A stretch of 5,209 bases of DNA from NCBI GenBank assembly GCA_022452125.1, contig JAKURJ010000107.1, positions 1 to 5,209 of the forward strand. The letters run 5' to 3'. The stretch is from Candidatus Poseidoniaceae archaeon (GTDB lineage Archaea > Thermoplasmatota > Poseidoniia > Poseidoniales > Poseidoniaceae). This document shows, in pieces, positions 1 through 5,209 of the stretch; position 1 is the stretch's first letter, and the number at the start of each line of letters is the position of its first letter. The position numbers and the translations under genes were made by a program. The notes below the pieces were generated by a model. The model did no database searches. It was not told the DNA's origin and worked only from the letters and a program-made list of their open reading frames with translations.

Positions 1-2872
1 CCGGTCTTCTTCCTGCAAGTGCTAAGGAAGCAATTGCGGTTAAGAATGAGGCTATTCCTCCTTGTTTTGGATGATTAGTCATTATAGGTAAGTGCGGTTT
101 ATCTGCCAAAATTTGGGTTGCAAACATGGTCAGGGCCCTTTTTGGTCCAACTTCAACAAAGGCTCTAGCACCAGCGCCATACATTGTTTCAATTTGAGAG
201 GTCCATTCGACTGAAGAAGCCATTTGTGGTGCTAATTTACTCAAAACGGATTTCTTCGAATCCTCTCCTGCCATTTCATAAAAATCACCATCAACATTTG
301 CAGTGATCGGTATCTTAGGCCAATTAATCTCAAGAGTTTCCAAAAATCTTCGTAATGGTTCGTTGGCGGGCGCTACTATCTTTGAATGAAAAGCATGTGA
401 TGTAGCAAGTGCTGTTGCAGAAAATCCTCTCGATTCAAAAATACTTATTGCTTGTTTTACAGGTTCGGTTTCTCCAGCGATGACGGTCATTTTTGGAGAA
501 TTCTTGTTTGCTGCTATAACGTAACCTTCTATCGAATCTATTACTTGTTCAACCTCACTGTAAGGTGCGGTAATGCTTGCCATCAAACCCTTATCATCGA
601 TTTGAACTGAACCCATCTCAGTTCCTCTTGCAGCAGAAGCTCTCAAAGCACCATCCATATTCAAAATACCAGCAGACATCAATGCAGCATACTCCCCGAG
701 AGAATGACCTGCAACCATGTCCGGCTTATGTCCATGAGCATTCAGTGCGGCTTCTATTGCTAAATCCGCAGTCAGCATTGCTGGTTGAGTGTACTCGGTT
801 TGCTTGAGCTTGTGCTCAGCTTCTTTCTTTTCATCATCGCTGAGATTTTCTCTCAGAACGAATGAGGAGAGGGTTTCACCATCTAAGACGTCAACCATTG
901 TGACGTCTGCCTTTTCCCAAACTTCGCCAACTCCCGTATATCTTGAATTCAAATCATTGGTCATGCCAACATATTGGCTACCTTGCCCGGGATACATGTG
1001 AGCGACTTTTGCTTCGCTTGGAAGTGCAGGGTCATTGCTAATCAGAATCCCTTGACTCATCAAGAAGCCCCATTTTCCAAGGTCGTCCATCGCCTTGAGA
1101 GCCAAGTCCTTACGCTTGTTGAACTCAGCCCAACTAGTCGCTGTAATCGCCATTCTTAGCGAATCGCTGACGTCATAGGACCAGTGTTCCGGTAGTGTGA
1201 ATGAAAGACGCATTCCCTTGGGGTCATCGTCGAAATTGCTTCCTGAAAATGTAATTTCTGCCAATTTGGATTTCACGGCATCAACAGAGTCGCCAGATAG
1301 CAATAGTAGGCCGCCTTCAATCGCTTTGAGTTCTTCATGCGTCATTGTTGGTTTAGAAGATGAAGCCGATGCTGTTCCAGCATATGCATCCCATCTTCCA
1401 TCCCACTCAGATACCAAATCTGCGTGATAATCAGGAACATACTCCTCCAGTGTGACGTGGAAATTTGTTCCACCGAAACCGAATGCGGAGATACCTGCTC
1501 TACGTGGATTGGATTCTGGTTTAGGCCAATCCAATGCTTTGGTTGGAACGAAGAATGGAATCTCGCCCCACTCAACTGTAGGATTAGGAGTTTCGAAGCC
1601 TGCACTCGGAGGGATTGTAGCGTGGTAAACCGCATTACAGGCCTTCATGATTCCTGCAATTCCTGCCGCAGCCTTCAGATGACCAATCTGACTTTTCACG
1701 GAACCAACAGCGATGTGATCTCCACCATCGAGACCTGTCCAAAGCAGGGAGAGTGTCGACAATTCGGTTGCGTCGCCCACCTTCGTTGATGTGCCGTGAG
1801 CCTCAACCAATTCAACGGTTGATGGCTCGTATCCTGCTTGTGCATAGGCCCTGCTTACAGCTTGAACTTGCCCTCTTTGACTCGGAGCGGTGATTCCCTT
1901 ACCTCTGCCGTCAGAAGAGCCTCCGACTCCACGAATAACCGCCTTGATATCGTCACCATCATCGATTGCATCGGACAATCTCTTGAGAAGAAGAACACCT
2001 GCTCCTTCACCCATCACGAATCCGTTTGCTTTTGCATCGAATGGAGTTGAGTGAGTAGGGGATAGAGCGCCAATTGCACTGAACTTCGCATAGGTTGGCG
2101 CCTCCATACAGCGGTCGGTTGCTCCTGCAAGCATAGTGTCGACTTGGCGTGTTTGTAGCAGACGGCATGCATCTAGCAATGCCGCCATCGAAGATGCACA
2201 TGCTGCATCTGTGGAATAATTTGGACCTTGTAAATCGAGTAAATTCGCAACTCGACCGCTGACTACGTTTGCTAGTTCTCCCGGCATTGTGTCTTCATCA
2301 ATGCGTGGAGTTCCTTCACAGATTTTCTCCACCATAGCGTCTGCTTGTTCGGGTGTTACGCCGTTATCGATGGCGATGTTTCTCATTTCGGCACTGAATA
2401 CTCGAATGTTGGATTCCGAGCGGTGCTCGCCGCCCAGTGCATTAGCAAAAATCACACCAGTTCTTGCTCTATCAAGCGTTTTTCCGCCTTCGCCATAGCC
2501 TGCATTATCGATTGCATCGGCGGAAACTGTGACCGCCCACAACTGACATGGGTCGATTTGAGGTAGAGTCCCGGGGGGCTGTCTCCATCTGCGCCAATCG
2601 AACTCATAGCCGTCTACAAATCCTCCAATCTTGGAGTAGGTCTTGCCTTCACTGACATTTCCCGGCGCCCCGTTTTCCCAGTAAATATCTGGGTCCCAGC
2701 GGTCTTTCGAGACTTCTTTTATCGAGACATGAGCATCGATTATGTTCTGCCAAAACTCCTCAATTGAGGTTGCATCTGGCATCAGAGCTGCCATTCCAAT
2801 AACCGCTACTGGTTCGAATGGAGATTGATTCAATCCGTCCACTTGTTTTCCGTCTGCAGTGGTAATCGTCAT
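1..2872 (-). CDS. Type I polyketide / PUFA-synthase-like megasynthase, N-terminal KS-AT portion (partial, C-terminus beyond the left edge)
   Basis: This open frame gives 957 residues from ATG at 2872 and has no stop before the left edge, so the C-terminal part is missing. Residues about 22-478 are a beta-ketoacyl synthase. It starts with VAVIGMAALMPDA and has the catalytic triad Cys225 (DAACASS), His359 (EAHGTST) and His398 (KSQIGHLKAAAG); it ends near FGFGGTNFH (His472). A linker of about 140 residues follows, including a Ser-rich stretch. Residues about 622-930 are an acyltransferase with GQGSQYVGM (629-637), nucleophile Ser724 in GHSLGE, Arg749 and HAFH (826-829), the signature usually linked to malonyl-CoA. 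KS-AT order and KS sequence resemble PfaA of polyunsaturated-fatty-acid synthases and iterative PKSs. Such enzymes load malonyl units and condense them on carrier proteins. In those families ACP, KR or DH domains follow, so they are expected left of the window. Start chosen by GGGGGAG 7 nt upstream and 4-nt spacing from fabI. The product is unknown. Confidence 0.93.
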   Translation of the reverse strand, partial: MTITTADGKQVDGLNQSPFEPVAVIGMAALMPDATSIEEFWQNIIDAHVSIKEVSKDRWDPDIYWENGAPGNVSEGKTYSKIGGFVDGYEFDWRRWRQPPGTLPQIDPCQLWAVTVSADAIDNAGYGEGGKTLDRARTGVIFANALGGEHRSESNIRVFSAEMRNIAIDNGVTPEQADAMVEKICEGTPRIDEDTMPGELANVVSGRVANLLDLQGPNYSTDAACASSMAALLDACRLLQTRQVDTMLAGATDRCMEAPTYAKFSAIGALSPTHSTPFDAKANGFVMGEGAGVLLLKRLSDAIDDGDDIKAVIRGVGGSSDGRGKGITAPSQRGQVQAVSRAYAQAGYEPSTVELVEAHGTSTKVGDATELSTLSLLWTGLDGGDHIAVGSVKSQIGHLKAAAGIAGIMKACNAVYHATIPPSAGFETPNPTVEWGEIPFFVPTKALDWPKPESNPRRAGISAFGFGGTNFHVTLEEYVPDYHADLVSEWDGRWDAYAGTASASSSKPTMTHEELKAIEGGLLLLSGDSVDAVKSKLAEITFSGSNFDDDPKGMRLSFTLPEHWSYDVSDSLRMAITATSWAEFNKRKDLALKAMDDLGKWGFLMSQGILISNDPALPSEAKVAHMYPGQGSQYVGMTNDLNSRYTGVGEVWEKADVTMVDVLDGETLSSFVLRENLSDDEKKEAEHKLKQTEYTQPAMLTADLAIEAALNAHGHKPDMVAGHSLGEYAALMSAGILNMDGALRASAARGTEMGSVQIDDKGLMASITAPYSEVEQVIDSIEGYVIAANKNSPKMTVIAGETEPVKQAISIFESRGFSATALATSHAFHSKIVAPANEPLRRFLETLEINWPKIPITANVDGDFYEMAGEDSKKSVLSKLAPQMASSVEWTSQIETMYGAGARAFVEVGPKRALTMFATQILADKPHLPIMTNHPKQGGIASFLTAIASLALAGRRP

Positions 2873-2876
2873 CTGA

Positions 2877-3671
2877 TTACTCCCCCATAATGCTTGATGG
2901 AACCATCGTTATCGAATATCCAGCATCAACATGGATGCACTGCCCTGTAACTCCCGCGGAAAGTGGACTGGCTAGCCAAGTAGTACAACCTGCAACATCG
3001 GATTGGGTTACATTTCTGCGAAGTGGTGAGTTAGCAGCAACGTGATCAAGGATATTGTCGAATCCAGGAATCCCACTTGCAGCAATAGTCCTAATCGGTC
3101 CGCTAGAGATGGAATTAACACGGTGTCCTTCTGGGCCTAGATGGCAGGCTAATTCTCTGGTCCAGCACTCTAGAGCTGCTTTTGCCATGCTCATTATTCC
3201 GTAAGAAGGAACGTGCCTTGTTGATGCAGCGTAGGTCAATGTGATTGTTGATGAGCCAGGATTTAGATGTGGCAGTGCGAACTTCAAGCATCTCTGCAAA
3301 GAGTTAGCAGAGATTGTGTAAGCAGTATTGATGCTCTCATCATCTACGAATAGGATTGGCCGATCGAAACATTCCCTCGGCGCAAAACCGATTGCGTGGA
3401 TCAGAATATCTGCCTTTAGCCCAGGATTTTCTTTGCTGAATGCGTCGAAAAATTCCTTGGTGTCCGCATCAGATGCTACGTCGAGAGGATAGAAGCCTGC
3501 TATTGCAGGGAGTTTGTCTTTGAGTTGGAACACTCGTGACATGAAACGCTTCTGATAGCCCAAGTACAGAGTCACCCCTGCTTCGGCCAAACTTTGGCAA
3601 ATTGCCCAAGCGATTGAGTCTTCACTGGCCACTCCGAAAACAAATGCAACTTTACCTTGTAAACCAAGCAT
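2877..3671 (-). CDS. fabI: Enoyl-[acyl-carrier-protein] reductase, FabI type
   Basis: FabI reduces the trans-2 double bond of enoyl-ACP using NAD(P)H, the last step of each fatty-acid elongation cycle, in the cytoplasm. The product is 264 aa from ATG at 3671, the usual FabI length (E. coli 262). It is a short-chain dehydrogenase-fold protein with the FabI-specific cofactor loop GVASEDSIAWAI, the HAIGFAP motif, and the Tyr-x6-Lys active site Tyr157/Lys164 preceded by Tyr147, matching E. coli Tyr146/Tyr156/Lys163. SGPIRTIAASGI and HVDAGYSI are also typical. Residues lining the triclosan pocket in bacterial FabI (GF of IGFAP, M160, the A of RTIAASG, F of GIPGF) are retained. After strand 2 it has YQKR: Gln40 as in NADH-using E. 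coli FabI, but followed by Lys-Arg, so cofactor preference is open. A GTG at 3680 would add three residues but lies in a hairpin arm; ATG 3671 has AGGTG 6 nt upstream and fits the family start. It ends 4 nt before the KS-AT gene, suggesting co-translation and a shared pathway. Confidence 0.95.
   Translation of the reverse strand: MLGLQGKVAFVFGVASEDSIAWAICQSLAEAGVTLYLGYQKRFMSRVFQLKDKLPAIAGFYPLDVASDADTKEFFDAFSKENPGLKADILIHAIGFAPRECFDRPILFVDDESINTAYTISANSLQRCLKFALPHLNPGSSTITLTYAASTRHVPSYGIMSMAKAALECWTRELACHLGPEGHRVNSISSGPIRTIAASGIPGFDNILDHVAANSPLRRNVTQSDVAGCTTWLASPLSAGVTGQCIHVDAGYSITMVPSSIMGE
2880..2886 (-). promoter_or_regulatory. Ribosome binding site of the KS-AT gene, overlapping the fabI end
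   Basis: On the minus strand GGGGGAG lies 7 nt before the ATG at 2872, inside the last codons of fabI and directly before its TAA stop. GGAG is a Shine-Dalgarno core, so ribosomes ending fabI could reinitiate on the megasynthase. This supports translational coupling and fixes the megasynthase start. Confidence 0.7.
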
Positions 3672-3677
3672 GATTAG

Positions 3678-3698
3678 CACCTACCCTTAGGGTAGGTG
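3678..3698 (-). promoter_or_regulatory. Perfect 5'-leader hairpin of fabI enclosing the Shine-Dalgarno sequence
   Basis: On the minus strand CACCTACCC, loop TAA, GGGTAGGTG: a perfect inverted repeat with 9-bp arms and a 3-nt loop, ending 6 nt before the fabI ATG. The 3' arm holds AGGTG, the apparent Shine-Dalgarno sequence, so folding would hide the ribosome site. No U-run follows, so it is not a classical terminator. A hairpin of the same design precedes the surface-protein gene. It could alternatively act as a DNA operator. The inverted repeat is certain; the function is inferred. Confidence 0.6.
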
Positions 3699-3715
3699 TT
3701 TCCCTTGCCATGACG

Positions 3716-3735
3716 CCTATGACTGTTGCCATAGG
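3716..3735. repeat. Short inverted repeat CCTATG-N8-CATAGG upstream of fabI
   Basis: A perfect inverted repeat with 6-bp arms and an 8-nt spacer sits between the AT-rich candidate promoter stretch and the fabI leader hairpin. Its size and position would suit a dimeric regulator, but a 6-bp inverted repeat can occur by chance, and no second copy was noticed in the window. Confidence 0.3.
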
Positions 3736-3787
3736 AAATAAGGACTAAAAGTCGATTATTGCAGTGAAATTCCGAACTCGATTTGCT

Positions 3788-4921
3788 TCACAAATCTTCA
3801 AAATCGAAATCATCCATATCGTCAAGGTCGCCGAAGTCCAAATCATCTTCAAACTCGTCTTCGATTTGCTCTTCAGGAATTCCTGCCTTTTTCATCATCC
3901 TTCTCGCCGCTTTTTTAGCCTTCTTTTCAGCCTTAGCCGCCTTCTTGGCTTCCTTTGCAGCAATCTTCTGCTTGCCTGCTTTCTTGGTTAGTCTGGAGAT
4001 GATTACCAGTAGTAGAATTACTCCGACTAAACCGCCGCCACCCATTGCAATCATTGCAATGCTGTCTTGATCCATTGAGTCTAGGCCGATTGAGCCTCCT
4101 CCGCCGCTAGAAGCCGCGACTACAACTCTAACCGAAACTTCGCTTGCTTCAGCTTCGGTGTCTAGTTTCGAATATGCTCGCAACTCAACTTGAATCGAAA
4201 TTTCCTCAGACGAATCTGATGGCGCCTCTAGAATAATTGTTCCTTGGTCAGAGGATGCACCCGGGTTCACGGTTGCACGGAAAAATGGGTCAGAAACAAA
4301 GCTGAATCCTGCATCTTCAATCTCCTGAAGATTTAGGATTTCAACTTCCAAATTGTCGACTCTGTTACCATCGTTGAAAATGGTGAATTGAAGCGTTGCT
4401 TCTCCCCCCGCTTCGATATTCCTTGTGGAAGGATTCGAGACTTCCAAGTCCATTCTTGAGTAAGGTAATGAGCTCACAGAACCGCCAGTTTCAGATGTTG
4501 AGCCCGCTTGTCCTAGCGGTATAGTGAATGGGTCACTTCCGATTGTAACACTGGTAACTGTTGCAGTAATGTTGTAATCTTCGCTCAAAACTTCAATTCT
4601 AGGCGATGCAGAAAATGTCGCCATGAAAGTTGCATCTTCTCCAGCATCGAGTTCAACCGAAGACTCAGACAAGGATAATGAGAAATCATTTCCATCTAAA
4701 TTGCTGTCCAAATCTACATTTTGAGGAAATGATCCCGTGTTTGTCACGGTACATGTGACTGAAACCGGTGCGTTTTGTTCAGGATGAACATTGATTTTTA
4801 TTGTGGATTCGTTACACTCAACCTCTACGCCAACAGGTGTGAGTTGCGCTTGTGTATTCATAGGAGTGAACAAACATAACACTAGAATGGACACTAAAAA
4901 CGCCCTAGTTACGGTTTGCAT
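3788..4921 (-). CDS. Secreted, C-terminally membrane-anchored surface protein with beta-sandwich repeats and charged cytoplasmic tail
   Basis: 377 aa of unknown function. Residues 1-25 form a Sec signal peptide (Arg6, hydrophobic core 7-18, likely cleavage after TQA25). Residues about 27-130 and 157-270 are beta-rich, with alternating hydrophobic/polar strands and phrases such as VTCTVTNTGSFPQNVDL and ATLQFTIFNDGNRVDNLEV. These resemble CARDB/NEW3-like Ig-fold domains of archaeal and bacterial cell-surface proteins. Cys36 and Cys57 in the first domain could pair. A Ser/Gly linker (271-278) leads to one membrane helix at about 287-309. The tail, expected in the cytoplasm, is sharply split: 313-346 is rich in Lys/Arg/Ala and probably helical, and 350-377 is mostly Asp/Glu with Phe/Leu spaced through it. 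The start ATG at 4921 follows a GGGAGGGA arm by 2 nt and gives the signal peptide directly. It is 47 nt downstream of the hydrolase gene on the same strand. Nothing ties it to acyl-chain synthesis; adjacency to fabI may be incidental. Confidence 0.88.
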   Translation of the reverse strand: MQTVTRAFLVSILVLCLFTPMNTQAQLTPVGVEVECNESTIKINVHPEQNAPVSVTCTVTNTGSFPQNVDLDSNLDGNDFSLSLSESSVELDAGEDATFMATFSASPRIEVLSEDYNITATVTSVTIGSDPFTIPLGQAGSTSETGGSVSSLPYSRMDLEVSNPSTRNIEAGGEATLQFTIFNDGNRVDNLEVEILNLQEIEDAGFSFVSDPFFRATVNPGASSDQGTIILEAPSDSSEEISIQVELRAYSKLDTEAEASEVSVRVVVAASSGGGGSIGLDSMDQDSIAMIAMGGGGLVGVILLLVIISRLTKKAGKQKIAAKEAKKAAKAEKKAKKAARRMMKKAGIPEEQIEDEFEDDLDFGDLDDMDDFDFEDL

Positions 4922-4923
4922 CG

Positions 4924-4942
4924 TCCCTCCCGAAGGGAGGGA
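4924..4942 (-). promoter_or_regulatory. Perfect 5'-leader hairpin of the surface-protein gene enclosing the Shine-Dalgarno sequence
   Basis: On the minus strand TCCCTCCC, loop TTC, GGGAGGGA: perfect 8-bp arms with a 3-nt loop, ending 2 nt before the ATG at 4921. The 3' arm contains GGAGG, a full Shine-Dalgarno core 4 nt from the start, so the folded form would block initiation. It lies in the 47-nt gap after the hydrolase stop and has no following U-run. The design matches the fabI hairpin while the stem sequence differs. Confidence 0.6.
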
Positions 4943-4968
4943 TGGTCATGAACTCTTTGGGCGATGAA

Positions 4969-5208
4969 TTACTGAATACCGTATATTCTGTCTGGCAACT
5001 CTTTGTGGCAATTGTACAATATGTCTTCATCTAATCCGGCTGCTAATAACTGCCGTGTGCGCTTTGGTACAGTCTTTGGCCCGAGAACAGCTCCCGGTCT
5101 TCTGGGGTCGTCCATATCATCGGTCTCTAGCATAATTCCTTTAGATGATGATTCGTAGGTATTCATCAATTCCTCAATCGAGCCACTGCCTGCTAAAACT
5201 CTTGGAGT
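4969..5208 (-). CDS. TatD-family metal-dependent hydrolase, C-terminal fragment (5' end beyond the right edge)
   Basis: The frame is open to the right edge, so this is the last 80 or so residues of a longer protein. A TTG at 5169 could be mistaken for a start, but the same frame continues upstream without a stop (TPRVLAGSGSIEELMNTYES). The fragment contains GIMLETDDMDDPRRPGAVLG. LETD matches the late metal-binding Asp motif of TatD-type amidohydrolases (TIM-barrel, divalent-metal phosphodiesterases/DNases), and DDPRRPGAVLGPKTVPKR is the form I associate with archaeal members. It ends in the conserved-looking helical segment LDEDILYNCHKELPDRIYGI. Its substrate cannot be inferred from this fragment. 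It ends 47 nt before the surface-protein start on the same strand, so read-through is possible. Confidence 0.75.
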   Translation of the reverse strand, partial: TPRVLAGSGSIEELMNTYESSSKGIMLETDDMDDPRRPGAVLGPKTVPKRTRQLLAAGLDEDILYNCHKELPDRIYGIQ

Positions 5209-5209
5209 T

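Larger units (their letters stand above)
3672..3787 (-). promoter_or_regulatory. Intergenic region upstream of fabI, probable promoter region
   Basis: These 116 nt separate the surface-protein stop from the fabI start and are the only plausible place in the window for a promoter driving fabI and the megasynthase. On the minus strand an AT-rich stretch at 3734-3751 (CTTTTAGTCCTTATTTCC) could hold a weak archaeal TATA-like box; it is not a good consensus match. Just downstream is a 6-bp inverted repeat, CCTATG-8 nt-CATAGG (3716-3735), followed by the leader hairpin at 3678-3698. I see no coding sequence or RNA gene here. Exact promoter and transcript start cannot be fixed by eye. Confidence 0.35.

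Noticed and set aside
1961..2520. Direct repeat of the 14-mer ATCGATTGCATCGG at 1961-1974 and 2507-2520
   Set aside because: Both copies fall in the KS coding frame and encode the same short peptide DAID with the same codons, so chance and codon preference explain them.
577..2566. Several plus-strand open frames of 61-121 codons and two short minus-strand frames (1342-1635 and 2007-2201) inside the megasynthase gene
   Set aside because: They overlap a continuous 957-codon frame with conserved KS and AT motifs, their translations are low-complexity or Cys/Ser-rich without recognisable domains, and they are best explained as shadows.
2896..2907. GATGG-AA-CCATC inverted repeat near the end of fabI as a third start-proximal hairpin for the megasynthase
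   Set aside because: It has 5-bp arms with a 2-nt loop, is inside coding sequence, and does not include the megasynthase ribosome site, so it does not match the other two hairpins.
3780..3796. Inverted repeat GATTTG-N5-CAAATC over the stop codon of the surface-protein gene, as a terminator
   Set aside because: The stem is only 6 bp and A/T-rich, and no U-run follows on the minus strand, so there is too little to call a terminator.
3764..4070. Plus-strand frames of 75 and 95 codons with hydrophobic, Phe/Leu-rich translations
   Set aside because: They are antisense to the Lys/Ala-rich and acidic tail of the surface protein, whose codons read backwards give hydrophobic residues, so they are an artefact of composition.
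4969..5169. A stand-alone 66-codon gene starting at TTG 5169
   Set aside because: The frame stays open upstream to the window edge and the sequence matches the C-terminal part of a TatD-type hydrolase, so it is a truncated fragment of a longer gene.

Overview
The window most likely comes from a planktonic archaeon, with marine Group II/III Thermoplasmatota (Ca. Poseidoniales-like) as the best guess. Two things support this. The partial gene at the right edge is a TatD-type hydrolase with an archaeal-looking C-terminus (LETDDMDDPRRPGAVLGPKT). The next gene is an exported, beta-rich, C-terminally anchored surface protein with a highly charged cytoplasmic tail, a layout common in these archaea. 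The assignment is inferred from family resemblance, not from a phylogenetic marker, so a bacterial origin is not formally excluded.

All four genes lie on the minus strand, so the transcribed order runs from right to left. (1) 4969-5208 is the C-terminal end of the TatD-like hydrolase, whose 5' part lies outside the window. (2) 3788-4921 is a 377-aa surface protein: signal peptide, two beta-sandwich regions, one membrane helix, then a Lys/Ala-rich segment and an Asp/Glu-rich tail. (3) 2877-3671 is a clear FabI-type enoyl-[acyl-carrier-protein] reductase. (4) 1-2872 is the first 957 residues of a type I polyketide/polyunsaturated-fatty-acid synthase-like megasynthase, with a complete ketosynthase and a nearly complete malonyl-type acyltransferase; it runs off the left edge. 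FabI and the megasynthase are only 4 nt apart and almost certainly form one operon. The only gene-free stretches are 116 nt before fabI and 47 nt before the surface-protein gene.

The main biological point is the pairing of a freestanding FabI with an iterative-type KS-AT megasynthase, in what looks like an archaeal genome. Archaeal membranes are built from isoprenoid ethers and most archaea lack a complete acyl-carrier-protein-based fatty-acid pathway. The pair suggests an acyl-chain-making system (polyketide, fatty acid or lipid precursor), in which FabI may reduce the enoyl intermediates in trans.

A second point is that both genes with an upstream intergenic region have a perfect 8-9 bp hairpin with a 3-nt loop just before the start codon. 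In each case the 3' arm contains the Shine-Dalgarno-like sequence. The two arms differ in sequence but keep full pairing, which suggests a shared RNA structure controlling translation or capping the 5' end of the mRNA.
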